Assembly (NCBI GenBank): GCA_032622095.1
Contig: CP136061.1
Span: 97,585,345 to 97,649,344, forward strand
Source: Siphonodentalium dalli
Taxonomy: Eukaryota; Mollusca; Scaphopoda; Gadilida; Siphonodentaliidae
DNA: 64,000 nt
Direction: 5' to 3'
A program made the position numbers and the translations under genes. Below, one piece after another: positions 10,420 through 21,485 of the stretch; position 1 is the first letter of the stretch, and each line of letters begins with the position of its first letter. The notes beneath the pieces were generated by a model that searched no databases, was not told where the DNA came from, and was given only the letters and a program-made list of their open reading frames with translations.

Positions 10420-11511
10420 TCTCTAGGAATGTATGAATCGAAACTGGCTGGATAGCCGCTCCATCTAACTTTTATTTGATCTCCATCTGTCTCTAATACA
10501 CGATCAATTTTCCATATAGTATCGGAATCAATCGTTACAGGTGATAACTCGCTCTCATATAATGTACCCAATATTTCCTCTGAATTGAGATCAGCTATTT
10601 TATATCTATGTGGTTTAGTACCAGGTACCAAAGACGTAATCTTAAACACTTCATAAGTATAATTGGCCAAAAACACCTTTTCAAACTTATTTTTTAATTT
10701 TACCAAGCGAACGCTTTCTCCCACTTTAAATTTTTCTTTTGTAACTGGTAATTTATAAGTCTTCGATTCATTTCTAGCTGCAATTGCTTGCGATGTCAAA
10801 CACGAGACATTTCGGTGCGATTTTAATCGCTCTGTGTATCTTCGAATTATAGGAATTCACCAATTTAGGCAAAACTGTTAAATAGCGCATAGATTTAGAT
10901 TTGAAGAAATATTTATACATTTTATACTTTAAAGAGCGTTATACTCTCTCAACCAAAGCGGCTTTCGTGTCATAATTTCCCGTAGAATATAAATGTACAC
11001 CATTCCTCTTCAGAAATTGCTTAATGTTATCTTTGTAGAACTCGGTTCCGCGATCAACGTGTATACTGTTCGGTTTTTTACGCTGTTTAAAAATAATTTC
11101 TAAAGCCTTCATTATAGAAACACCAGTCTTGTTCTTTAATGGTTTAACAATTAAAAATCTTGAAAAGCAATCAATGCAAAACAACAGGTAACAATAACCG
11201 TCATTTTGCTTGGATATATTTCGCACATCACTCAAATCCATCTGCCATAAATTATTGACAGAATAAGACTCTGTTCTGGACCTAGGAAATTTTATTCGTT
11301 TCGGCCTGTGCAACCAGTACGATTTTTGTTTTTGTAACCAAAGTCGGACATTTTTTCTCGATATTTTATTTTTTACTTCCTTATATAAATTATATTCAGA
11401 TCCATAGGATGAACGGTGAGGTGGGTCGTAATAAATCGATGATAATAGATTATCAATTTGACGAGTCTGATGACCATTTAAAAATCTTCTGTTTTTTGCC
11501 TTTGGAGGCAT
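10398..11511 (-). pseudogene. Polinton retroviral-type integrase (DDX35E, F54H12.3-like) with C-terminal chromodomain, broken
   Basis: The first part (ATG at 11511, to 10939) carries the rve catalytic core: Asp in WQMDLSDV, Asp in IHVDRGTEF and Glu in KAALVERV, with 35 residues between the second Asp and the Glu. A TAA at 10941-10939 directly follows the core. The frame then continues with YNSKIHRAIKIAP. A frame change near 10810 leads to a second open part (10799-10398) with the family block FKVGESVRLVKLKNKFEKVF. It ends in a chromodomain-like module, IDRVLETDGDQIKVRWSGY. The family inserts the element's DNA, and the chromodomain is thought to steer integration to particular chromatin. Both breaks make an active protein unlikely. 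The start overlaps the upstream gene by about 59 bases. Confidence 0.88.
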
Positions 11512-12073
11512 CTGCAAATATTAGATCTTCTTTACGATATTTATTTCCTATGAAATGTGTTGGTATATTATTATCTCGTAATGCTCTGGACAAACTATCC
11601 CAATTTCTAAGTGCACTGGGTTTCCTGACCTTGCTAGAAGGTATTATATCATTTACCAAATCAGTTATGCTTCCGATTGGCTTGTCAGATAACGAAATCA
11701 TTCCACTGTCGTTAATTTCAATTCCTGGCATTCTTTTTAAATGCGATAAAAATAACGAGTCTTTTTTCTGGTAAATTTTTGGCAAACTTTCAACTGCTAA
11801 ATCTAGTTGGTTAGGTTCAGGTAAAGCGACGTCACGGGTGGGCTCTTTCGTGATTTTTACTGGAATCGGCGTTGTTTTTATAGAATTCTTAGCCATGTCA
11901 TATTCAATAGACTTAGAATTAATTTTTCTTTTCTTAACTGACTGAGGCATATCTTTATCGTCTAATATTTGCTGCATTTTTTGTCTAACATCTTCAGTTT
12001 TCAACGATTGAATAGACTGATAATTTTTCCAGTTTGCGAAAGTTTTAAATGGGACCAAAACCATTTTTTCCAT
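11453..12073 (-). CDS. Conserved hypothetical Polinton protein
   Basis: 206 residues with an intact frame, starting MEKMVLVPFKTF. It has a basic middle segment (SVKKRKINSKS). Its C-terminal region, GMISLSDKPIGSITDLVNDI then NWDSLSRALRDNNIPTHFIG, resembles to my eye a protein found repeatedly next to Polinton integrases. The end (KGKKQKIFKWSSDSSN) is polar. No enzymatic motif is visible, no transmembrane segment, and the function is unknown. It sits between the small hydrophobic-tailed protein and the integrase, overlapping the start of the latter. The identification rests on position and remembered resemblance, so a profile search would decide it. Confidence 0.6.
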   Translation of the reverse strand: MEKMVLVPFKTFANWKNYQSIQSLKTEDVRQKMQQILDDKDMPQSVKKRKINSKSIEYDMAKNSIKTTPIPVKITKEPTRDVALPEPNQLDLAVESLPKIYQKKDSLFLSHLKRMPGIEINDSGMISLSDKPIGSITDLVNDIIPSSKVRKPSALRNWDSLSRALRDNNIPTHFIGNKYRKEDLIFADASKGKKQKIFKWSSDSSN

Positions 12074-12077
12074 CTTC

Positions 12078-12361
12078 TCAGAAAACTTTGCCTAAAATGT
12101 TTCCTAACACGGGAATTAAACTGGCGGCCAGAGCTGCTAAAAAACCACCGTGTTGTAATTTTTTTCTCTCCTGGTTTTAACAGGATTAGACTTCTTTGAC
12201 AAATGACGAATAGAACTTTTAAATGGTCTTAAATTAGCTTTAATTTTAGACGAGATTGGTACATTTCCTTTAAGCAAATTATTACAACATTCAGATAGAC
12301 TGTCTAATCTCGGTTTGTTTAATGACTTACGTCTCCAGTGCGTAACATATTTCTTAAATAT
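12078..12361 (-). pseudogene. Small Polinton protein with basic body and hydrophobic tail, frameshifted
   Basis: A short gene between the ATPase and the hypothetical protein. The basic body (about 12355-12165) includes YVTHWRRKSLNKPR, LSECCNNLLKGNVPISSK and SSIRHLSKKSN. The tail, in a different frame, is a glycine/alanine-rich hydrophobic segment, GGFLAALAASLIPVLGNIL, ending at a TGA at 12080-12078. The two frames meet at a seven-base A/T homopolymer (about 12159-12165), a common place for a real indel or a sequencing error. No ATG is in frame before the upstream stop at 12364-12362. Similar basic-plus-hydrophobic small proteins are common in Polintons and adintoviruses and have been suggested to be membrane-active virion components. 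The function here is inferred. Confidence 0.65.
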
Positions 12362-12374
12362 TTAGCATTTTTTC

Positions 12375-12977
12375 TTAATTTGACGCTGGGGCCCATATCG
12401 TAGGATTTTCACTGAGGACGTCTGATCTCAATCGAAGGTTATCCGGACAAGTTTGGTTGAAATCCACCAGTAAATGAGAATATGGATCTGTTGTACACAA
12501 TTTATATGCTTTTGATAAATTATTAATACCACATTGGGTAGATAAGAAATTTATCTGACCACAATCTCTAGGAGATTTGAATAAAATAAAATAATTCGCG
12601 TTTAATGATAATTTTCTACATTTTCTTTCAAAAAGATTATGTGTGACGTATATCACACTACATCCTTCGTGATGTGATTTTCTAGCGAATATATCTGTTA
12701 CATTATCGATCTCTTTGTCAATGTGATCCATATCATCTATAATTAATAGGTCACATTCACACAATGATTCTGGAATTTGGTTTACTAAATCCACGTTATC
12801 AGACAATTGTTGATCAGAATTGGGAGTCACATAAGTAATTGTTTCTGGAACTGGACACATTAATTTATCTTTATTTTCGATTAAACTATATATAAACGTA
12901 GATTTCCCACTAGCTGAAGGGCCATTTATTATGGCCCTAAATATATCCTGAAAACATACGTAATTGTACGTTTTCAT
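12375..12977 (-). CDS. Polinton genome-packaging ATPase (A32/FtsK-HerA-like)
   Basis: 200 residues with an intact frame and an ATG start at 12977. A Walker A motif, GPSASGKST, is at residues 19-27, and a Walker B motif, LLIIDDMD, at 77-84. These are followed by a sensor-like VIYVTHNLF strand (108-116) and the FKSPRDCGQI block (about 133-142). This is the pattern of the packaging ATPases of double-jelly-roll viruses and Polintons, which pump DNA into preformed capsids. It is first in the minus-strand block. Upstream (12980-13060) is A/T-rich with homopolymer runs. No catalytic residue appears lost, so this is the best preserved gene of the element. Confidence 0.88.
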   Translation of the reverse strand: MKTYNYVCFQDIFRAIINGPSASGKSTFIYSLIENKDKLMCPVPETITYVTPNSDQQLSDNVDLVNQIPESLCECDLLIIDDMDHIDKEIDNVTDIFARKSHHEGCSVIYVTHNLFERKCRKLSLNANYFILFKSPRDCGQINFLSTQCGINNLSKAYKLCTTDPYSHLLVDFNQTCPDNLRLRSDVLSENPTIWAPASN

Positions 12978-13107
12978 TTTTTTTATTGTTTTGTCAAACG
13001 ATCTTTAATTCAGTGAAAAAAAAACACAATTTTTTTTTCTCACACTGGATGTCCGGCAAAATTGACAGAGAGATTCTGATGTATACATAACAGTGGGTAG
13101 CCATATA

Positions 13108-13320
13108 TAACCACACGATTATCGACTCGATGCTATCGCGTTACAAAACGGCTCGGTAGTTTAATGTCGCGAAACACCTATTGAATTCAAATTTTACGAC
13201 CTGTTGTGGACCACCGCCCATAAATATATATTGTCGACTCCGTGCTAACCCATTACAAACTGTCACCTCTGTTTAATATCGCGGAACCAATCTAAAGCCA
13301 GCTGAAATAAAAAGTTTACA
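13108..13320. repeat. Diverged ~112-bp direct repeat upstream of the Polinton block
   Basis: Two copies share TCGACTC(G/C)(A/G)TGC, a TTACAAA block, GTTTAAT(G/A)TCGCG(A/G)AAC and intervening spacing, offset by 112 bases. It lies just outside the first Polinton gene and could be subterminal element DNA. Confidence 0.65.
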
Positions 13321-13959
13321 ACATGGGGCGCGGAAGGGCGTTGATATATCGTGTAAATTTAAGTTTGCGGTAAAAAAAAGAATTATATCGAGTTGAACAG
13401 ATAGCTCAACTATAAACATTGGTAGAGGACATGAATAGTGTTTGGGAACGATTGATCAGCACGATAGAGTTGGACACAACACCATCATGAATTAGACGGC
13501 CTGCTGTTGCAAGAATTGATCAATTTGTCGATGATAGTTTCGACAAAACATTAGATGATGATCAATTCCATGACGTTCCTGTGTAACATTGTTACCACCT
13601 CATTAAAAGGGAATGGAGGCCCTCATGTTTTATGTTCAACATGTTTTTTATTATCTAGTGTTGGCATTGTGAATATATGTAAGGTGGGGAATTATTTGCT
13701 ACATGTGTTTTCTTAATAATCAGGTAAGTGTAATTTCTAAATGTAAACAAAACTGTTACAGCAGAATTTTTTTTTATAGTAAGAATGATGCAGTGCTTGA
13801 TATCTTTTTTCAATACAGATAATTTAAGCAAGACCACAACATTAGCTTCATGAGCAAAGCTTTATTTTCCATGCATCTAATGCCAAAAATGCATGTGTTT
13901 GTTGTCTATACAGAGATTATTGTGCAAAACGACTGCATTTAACGAAACAAAACATTTTA

Positions 13960-14180
13960 AACATGAAATTGCTATACGACTAGATGATAGTACATACGTG
14001 TATCTGATAATACATCGATATCATATAATCTTACTATTTCTTGAATAAGAAGAAACATTATAATAACGAACACAGCAGAAGACATATCAATGCAGGTTCA
14101 CATGAATTCGGTCAATGGTGACGTATCCGCCGAATTCGAAATCGACATGCGTTCGGGCGGCATTTTATGGATGGAATTAT
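13960..14180 (-). repeat. Fragment of dispersed repeat family Y (ACTAGC-type), minus orientation
   Basis: Shares the ordered blocks CATCTGATAAT, TTCTTGAAT, GAACA(A/C)AGCAGAAGACA and CGAATTCG(G/C)(T/C)CAA with 41920-42180 (same orientation) and with 30780-30975 and 34150-34450 (opposite orientation). No coding capacity. Confidence 0.65.
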
Positions 14181-14898
14181 GAAATGGACATAAGAAAGTG
14201 ACAGTGAACAATGATTTGCTTCGCCATCAACCGAAGTGCTCCCCCAGCGTTACTATCAATAGCGTTATTATTTGGCTAATTTCAGTAATATTCTCCCAGT
14301 TTACATTCGATAAAACAAATTTGTCTCCGCATTTAAAATTCTTTGATATATATCGTTTATATTCTGCAATAATTTGTACACAAGAGACGGATTATTATGT
14401 TTTATTGTGTTTTTAAATTAAACTCCGAGGTGGCAAAATCTCGGCTTGTTTACATTACGGACATTTGAGTCCGTACTCTGGATTACCACTAGATTGAGAT
14501 TACGGTCTGTTCGTTTACTGATTCTGCCAATTTCTGGTATGTTCGTTTACCGAACCAATTCGAACGGGGACTAATCTGTAATCTGAATCCAGATTCTGAA
14601 TCGGGATTTCCACGAGATAACGACTCTGGGATACTCTCGAAGGTGTTTGTGGAATATAGTAGAATTACCCCTCTTCGACTATATATAGGACACAGTCCAT
14701 ATGTGCAAACACGAGAAGAAACGTTCTTTTTAACACATTCCCACACGATACCAAGTCATGGTAAAATTAGGTAGGTTATTTATGTGTGAAATACTTTATA
14801 TGGACTTCATATGTCGCGGATAGAATTATTCAAGTCGTGGACACGAGATGCCAAGTTGTAGTTGTGTGCACGAGCTGCCAAGTCGCGGGACCATGTCG

Positions 14899-15005
14899 TG
14901 CGAAAAAGATGCCAATTCGTGCGAACGAGATGCAAATTAATTCGTGCGAAAGAGATGCCAATTCGTGCGAACGAGATGCAAATTCGTGCGAACGAGCTAA
15001 CATTA
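14899..15005. repeat. 21-bp minisatellite
   Basis: Four tandem, slightly variable copies of a 21-base unit containing TTCGTGCGAACGAGATGC; the spacing is 25, 21 and 21 bases. It is open in all three plus-strand phases locally, giving a spurious CERDANS-type peptide repeat. Confidence 0.85.
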
Positions 15006-17153
15006 CCTGTTGCTGAATCAAGTTAATGGTTTATTCATCGGTACGTGAAGTTCCCAGCTCGAGATTACATTATTTGCGTGACTTTTGTCAAGTTTTGAGA
15101 CCCGATTCCGCGATAAATATTTATTTTATTCCGTCGCCAAATTCATGCCGTAAGCGGCCGCACGCGGAAGCAATTCTGATTGGTCGATGACCGAAAGTAT
15201 AACTGAAAGTACATTTATGACTTCTCGCAACCGAACCGGTTAAGCAACAGGTATGTGGAAAGGAAGTACATTCCCAATTTCCCAGCGTTATTTTTTGACT
15301 TTATAAGGTTCCCTGTCAAAACGTAAAAAACGTTCCCGGGTTTTGTGCTGGTGGAAATTGATCTCTACGGGCGCCAGGTAGAGTAGAGTTTCATGGCATA
15401 ATCTACACATGACCTACATTTGAAAAATCAATATAAAATTCAAAAATAAATGCACCAACATTATAATGGAACAAGTTCCAATCAGTCCCGCCAGATAAAT
15501 ACCTGTTGTTTTCAATACCACATCAAGGTGGTGAAATTATGTCCGTGCATGGTGTAAATAATGTTAGGCCATCACTATTTTAGGCAACTGAGAGTAGGAT
15601 GATCCATTTTCAAAATCAAATATCTGATTACTACATGTAATACTATCATATGGACTCGAAATAGGCTAGTCCCATGTCAAAATACCTAACGATTTGTGTG
15701 TGGAGGCATCAGTGCATCACGCAGTTCATATTACAAAAAAAAATAAAAAAATACCGGCATGTCGGTATATTCATGTGCCAATCGGATCAAATGCATCTAC
15801 ATGTACTAGAATGCATACGGTACTCTCAGACCAACTGCCGTGTATACGATACATTGAAAGTTAGCACTTCGACTATTTACTATAGAGTGACATACGGTAT
15901 ATACGGTATACATGTATGTACTTTTAGCGTGCAACACACAATGTGATATACCGGTACCGTATATCGTACAATAAATATTGTTATGGGTCAATTCATAGCG
16001 TGTGTGGTGAAAAATGCTACAACATTTTGTCGCACGAGTGACCCCACAAGGAATAAAATAATCTTGATTTTCTACGACAGAGTTGTGCGAATTATTCCAA
16101 GTAGCCAAATTAGCCAATCTGATTCAACTATCAATATGATCGTGCGTTGATCACATGTTTTATTTCACAACTACATGTACATGGCGTTCAGCGACCAGCG
16201 TGTCGTTCAAGTTGATTAGCGAGGTCAGAGTAGCGGGATATTTTGCAATTGAATACAAAACAAAACCGGCGGTCTGGACTGGACATCAGCAAATTGGTGT
16301 CTATATAATATCTGATTGTGAAATTGTGTGGACATTAATCAGGTACCGGTATACGATTACATGCAGGGCCTATACTAGTCTATAGAACTATAAACACTTG
16401 TAATATTAATATTTATTGGACATTTGTATTAAATATCTGCGATCAATACACATACCAGAATATACCTTTTCTATTACATACAGCCTATACATGTACCACG
16501 CTAATAATCAAAGTAACCATTTCGGGCCTGAGACTAAGTGGCTGTTGCTAAACATGAAAGTCATGATATCATGTCCATACTGGTATGTGTTGACTAGACC
16601 AAGTTTTCTCGGTGCAAAACAGCTTGGAATATTGGTTGAGTTGATGCTACGTGTATTATGGGACCCAATCCTGTCGCATTAAGTACCGTTCCCGATCGTA
16701 AGCTTTCTTTGCACCAAACGGGTTGGTTTGTGTTTGGGGCGTGTTCATTACAGACACACAATGGCTACCAACTTGGAGTTCACGGGTCACTACTATCCAT
16801 GCATGTGCATCGGAATATTGATCAGTGGCAGTGTGTATCGAATTCTTGCCATACGACCGTTCAGGATAAGTGTCTCGATAATTAGTTTGCAAATATCGGG
16901 CACCACCCTATTCAGTCGAGACATTTAATCAGATATTAAAACCACACATAAGATAACACCCGCATCACGCAGGCGGAGTCTCAGTTCGCAATTGTATAGA
17001 CCCGTCTGATGTTCGATATGTAAAGACGATGTCAATGGTATGTCACGAACTGTCTCTTCCAGACGCCACATGGAGTCATACCTGTCATATAGCGCATCGG
17101 TATACTGGAACCTCTTGCCAATTGATGAAATAACCGAAACTAAAGTGAAAAAT

Positions 17154-17498
17154 ATGGCAACGAGAAAAGATAGGAAGACCAATGTTGTACGGAATATGAT
17201 ACTACTAAATCACATATTGGATATCATTGGCATTTTCTCTTTGATCTTCGCTGTCAGTGTAACTGGGATTGATAACAATTTGCCCGACATATTTTCTGCT
17301 GAATCCGTAACAGAGCGTGTGGAAGAGATCACCAACACAAAAGTGTCGAACATATTGCGATGTAATAACCTTGGAAAGAAAATCGCTGCCTGTGATCTTG
17401 TGAGATTTAACATTGACACACATGCGTGCACGTTATTCAGAAATTCAACCAGTGGCGTTGATGTACGTGGCTCTAACAAAAAGAACAAATTCATAATG
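17154..17498 (+). CDS. Lectin gene, first coding exon: hydrophobic leader plus PAN-like Cys segment
   Basis: 115 codons ending exactly at a consensus splice donor (ATG|GTGAGT, 17496-17504), phase 0. The chosen ATG (17154) has A at -3 and G at +4. Another in-frame ATG at 17196 would remove a 14-residue charged N-terminus, and one at 17040 would lengthen it. Residues ~15-38 (ILLNHILDIIGIFSLIFAVSV) are hydrophobic. This is a signal peptide if translation starts at 17196, or possibly a signal anchor with the longer N-terminus. The following part has cysteines at 70, 80 and 92 in a CNNLGKKIAAC...FNIDTHACTLF pattern, which resembles a PAN/apple fold. Such segments precede lectin domains in many invertebrate secreted lectins. 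Assignment to the same gene as the exons at 33076 and 60004 rests on strand, phase and domain logic. Confidence 0.65.
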
Positions 17499-17751
17499 GT
17501 GAGTTGTTAACAAATCACTTGATACTGTGAGTAACTATATGACTCAGCCTATATCATCTCTCTCCTTCAGTCGAACAGTTCTTAGTATAAGGATAATTCC
17601 TCGTCGGATAAACGTTTTTCACCGATTTCTGAAGTGGAAATATAACTATTTCCGAGTATATATCCCAAGACTAACTTTGATGCGTTTTCGCATTTGCCGC
17701 GTTCTTCTAAGTCGTACATTATAGACAAGTAACATTTCATATTCAGATCTT

Positions 17752-18663
17752 TCATAAGAAAGTATGATGATTCATATAGTGCTATGCTATAAGCTATATT
17801 GTAATGAGTGTCCTCATATACTGTACGATGAGTCATATAATTCTACTCATATACTGTATGATGATGAGTCATATAATTCTAAGCTATAAGCTATATTGTA
17901 ATGAGTGTCCTCATATGCTGTATTATGAGTCATATAATTCTAAGCTATAAGCTATATTGTAATGAGTGTCCTCATATACTGTATGATGAGTCATATAATT
18001 TTATGCTATAAGCTACATTGTAATAAGTGTCCTCATATACTGTATTATGAGTCATATAATTCTAAGCTATAATCTATATTGTAATGAGTGTCCCCATATA
18101 CTGTATGATGATGAGTCATATAATTCTAAGCTATAAGCTATAAGCTATATTGTAATGAGTGTCCTCATATACTGTATGTGGATGAGTCATATAATTCTAA
18201 GCTATAAGATATATTGTAATGAGTGTCCTCATATACTCTATGATGAGTCATATAATTCTAAGCTATAGGCTATATTGTAATGAGTGTCCTCATATACTGT
18301 ATGATGAGTCATATAATTCTAAGCTATAATCTATATTAAAATGAGTGTCCTCATATACTGTATTATGAGTCATATAATTCTAAGCTATAATCTATATTGT
18401 AATGAGTGTCCTCATATACTGTATGATGAGTCATATAATTCTAAGCTATAACCTATATTGTAATGAGTGTCCTCATATACTGTATGATGAGTCATATAGT
18501 TCTAAGCTATAGGCTATATTGTAATGAGTGTCCTCATATACTGTATGATGAGTCATATAATTTTAAGCTATAAGCTATATTGTAATGAGTGTCCTCATAT
18601 ACTGTAAGATGAGTCATATAATTCTAAGCTATAAGCTATATTGTAATGAGTGTCCTCATATAT
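17752..18663. repeat. 61-bp minisatellite, about 14-15 copies, each with an AP-1-like site
   Basis: Tandem array with a period of about 61 bases. The unit contains GAGTGTCCTCATATACTGTA, GATGAGTCATATAATTCTAA and GCTATAAGCTATATTGTAAT. Some copies carry small insertions such as an extra GATGAT or GCTATAA. Nearly every copy contains TGAGTCAT, matching the AP-1 consensus TGA(G/C)TCA. It lies at the start of the inferred first intron, about 250 bp after the splice donor. Confidence 0.92.
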
Positions 18664-18756
18664 TTTACTGAGTTTGTTGAGAAACATTTTAGCAGATTAA
18701 AAAACTTTTTTTTGAATGAAAATTGTTGGGACATACATATAACATATCATACATAC

Positions 18757-19640
18757 GTATCATATCAAGGGAATCCCTTTTGGATGGGGTGCCGTGTGGG
18801 GGTCTTGTGTCAGGATAAAATCAGGTTTCCATGGTAACGGCATTAAATATTTGGAGAACAGTTGAAATGGGCCACTGTTGGGAAGCATCGAGCTTTGTGT
18901 TTGAAGAAATGATGTCAACATATAGTGTCAATAATAGTCCATCAAACAGACTCAGCCACTATGCCATATATGTGTACAATGATGCATTTGGTATACCACA
19001 GTAACTGTCAACAGGTGACAGCGTTTTGCTGATACATAATAACATTTTAAGTAGTAATTTTAATGTATTTTTGGCAATACGAAAGTCACAATACATTACC
19101 ATTAGACCATCAGACTAAAAGAAATATGATTTTGTGACTTTAGCACTAAAACATGATACTTCACCATATGTGTTTCTAAGTTAGATATGAAACGCTTTGA
19201 AGGGGTATACCTTGGTGATGGATCATGTATCAAGATAAAATCTGGTTTCCATGGCAACGGCATAAAATATTTGGAGAAAAGTTGTAAAAGCCCCTGTTGA
19301 CAACCTGATGAGCCTTGTGTTTTATAGTATTTGAGGCAGTACTTAAGTAATTACCCTTTAGAGACCATCAGATAAAAATAAACACGATTTTGTGACTTCA
19401 GTATCTAAAGCACTATACTTCACAAATGTGTTGCTTAGTTATTGTGGAAACCTTTTGTATTGGTGTGGCTGCATGTATTGTGATAAAATATGGTTTCCAT
19501 GGCAAAATATTTGGAAAAAAAGGAAGAAAAAAAACCCACTGTGGAAACCCGATTAGCCTTGTAGTTATTAAAATACAAAAGTCACGATTCAACTCCGAAT
19601 TAAGGGACCATAAGACCCAAATAAACACGATTTTATGACG
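18757..19640. repeat. Diverged local direct repeats, three units
   Basis: Three units share AGGATAAAATC(A/T)GGTTTCCATGG(T/C)AACGGCAT-like cores (near 18815, 19235 and 19485) and a CACGATTTTGTGACTT-like block. Unit spacing is unequal (about 420 and 250 bp). No coding potential recognised. Confidence 0.6.
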
Positions 19641-21093
19641 ATATGTTTAGTTTATTTTCAAGCACGAAACTTTGCATATGGGATGCTTAGTTATAGAAGC
19701 ACTTTTGGGATGTGATGTCCGATGGGGTAGTTGAATTACAAAGGTCAAATACCAAACGCCATAATGATCTACATGGAATAACTGCTGTTTTGTTGTGGAT
19801 AAATAATGTCATTGATACTATATGCTCCACAATACCTTTAAACCATCGCAAATCTGCATATTAGTGCACTATTTTTCAGTTAATCAGAATATTTCGCATG
19901 GGGTAACGAGCTAGGGTTTGATGGGTTCAGACGAACCCGTCCTAGTAATATTCGTTCTAAGACGCTTTTTAAATATTGCACTATTAGCCCAGTCATTCGT
20001 ACAAGCCAACAAATAAACCGACTGAAGTCATGGTATTGTGTACACGTTTTTGTATAGTTTGTTTAGAACGAGATCTGATACTCAACAGTATGACAAACTG
20101 ACTGGTACTGGTACTCGTTTAACGCACGAATGGTGTGAAGTCGACACAGTAGGAGCGACATTCACAGTGACTAAACCGTACAAACATATAATCGGAAGTT
20201 GCTTTCGCCAAAAGGAAAAATTATATTTTTAGAACATAAATACTGCAGAAGAATAAAAACGATACCATAAAATAAAGTTTTCAGACCGGATATACAGTTT
20301 CCCAACAGCAATAAGTGTAAGTATAAATCGCACATATACATTTGCCGATCGCAAGCGGGCTCCAGTTGAGCGAATGACTCTTTGTTATAGATAAAAACGG
20401 CCTGTGATCGCTTCAGAAAATAATTTGCTCGCAAAAATTCCCCACTTCAACTGTCATTTTAACACACATGTAGCATATGTCGACCAACGATATCGCAACG
20501 GAAAGGCCGTTATGTGTGCAAACAAAAATAAACTAAATTTATCAACCCGTTAATTAAAGTATGTCTTCTGGCATACTGATTTCAGCTTCTAAGCTAATAT
20601 TTGGATACAATCAATGTGTTCACCAATGAATACGATATTAGTAGCTTCCAGCCACCTGACATTCAACAATAGCGTGAACAGCTAAAGGGTCACCATAGCA
20701 CAATCCATGCACATTGCTAATAAGGACAGGTGGCGAAAGGTCAACAAGAAGTGTTCACTCACTGAATCTGCTATGTTGTGGGCGCCCTTGTGTGGTTCAA
20801 TGGCAATATGAACATGGACAACGTATGACAGCTATGATTGTTCAAGGAGCACAGGAGTTGGTTCAGTATGGCCAAACGTGCTTGCAACTCTGGCAGCTGG
20901 CGTATGCCTTATGGTATGGTATGCGCGTCGACTAACTAAGCTGGAGTAAGAATCCGCCTTCAAATTTACTGTTTTTGTCTAGATCAATCAGGTGTGTTAT
21001 CTGAAATATTTCTCATATCGTTTATTCGTTGCGAGAGGGTCATTGTTGTTGCGACAGCTCATACTATACAAATATGGTGTTCATTTCCGTTAA

Positions 21094-21485
21094 CCCTTTA
21101 CCCAACAAACCGGCCAAAACCGGCCAAATAAAGCTTCAACAGCCTAAAATATCTTCGGTCTGTCTCAATAGAACCATACAAATATGGATATCATTGGAAC
21201 CGGCTCCTTGACCACATTGTGATATTTACAGTTATGCCCTGTGCCAATGCATTCTCTTATATATGCGAGTCGACCATAGGTCGCCTCGCATATATAAGAG
21301 AATGCATTGGCTTAAAAAAAATCTTTTTTTAACACTTTTTACCATTTTTTCTTACATTCTTTAACAATTTTATAATTTTTAATGTGTTAAGCCAATGCAT
21401 TCTCTTATATATGCGAGGCGACCTATGGTCGACTCGCATATATAAGAGAATGCATTGGCACAGGGCCGTTCTGTTGGGTAAAGGG
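21094..21485. mobile_element. piggyBac-like MITE, copy 2 (TTAA-flanked)
   Basis: 392 bp with the same CCCTTTACCCAACA termini and two oppositely oriented hairpins as the copy at 2739. TTAA is at 21090-21093 and 21486-21489. It is nearly identical to the copy at 51668, suggesting recent spread. Confidence 0.9.

Larger units (their letters stand above)
6705..12977 (-). mobile_element. Polinton/Maverick-type virus-like transposon remnant (capsid and packaging block, no PolB)
   Basis: Nine tightly spaced minus-strand genes form a Polinton structural and integration module. In transcription order they are packaging ATPase, small basic/hydrophobic protein, hypothetical protein, DDE integrase with chromodomain, penton-like protein, basic core-like protein, double-jelly-roll capsid protein, adenain-like protease and zinc-knuckle protein. 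Genes abut or overlap by a few bases, as in viral genomes. Polintons usually also encode a protein-primed DNA polymerase B and have long terminal inverted repeats; neither was found here or in the flanks. At least four genes carry stops or frame changes. The copy is therefore a decayed, probably partial insertion, or a decayed member of a PolB-less lineage. Confidence 0.88.
12978..17153. other. Non-coding region between Polinton and lectin gene
   Basis: No gene is supported. It contains a two-copy ~112-bp diverged direct repeat (13108-13320), a fragment of a dispersed repeat family (about 13960-14180, minus orientation, related to 41920-42180 and 34150-34450) and a 21-bp minisatellite (14899-15005). 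No DNA polymerase B reading frame was found, although this is where one could lie next to the Polinton block. The promoter of the lectin gene would be expected near the right end, but no convincing TATA box was identified. Confidence 0.55.

Noticed and set aside
11409-11774. 121-codon plus-strand frame within the Polinton
   Set aside because: Antisense shadow of the hypothetical protein and integrase genes.
12978-14200. Search for a DNA polymerase B or helicase next to the Polinton block
   Set aside because: No long frame or recognisable motif on either strand; only short, stop-rich frames.
14786-15016. Cysteine-rich repeat peptide (CERDANS repeats)
   Set aside because: It is the translation of a 21-bp minisatellite; both strands are open for the same reason.
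17205-17494. Two minus-strand frames opposite the first lectin exon
   Set aside because: Shadows of the plus-strand coding exon, which has a consensus donor and domain features.
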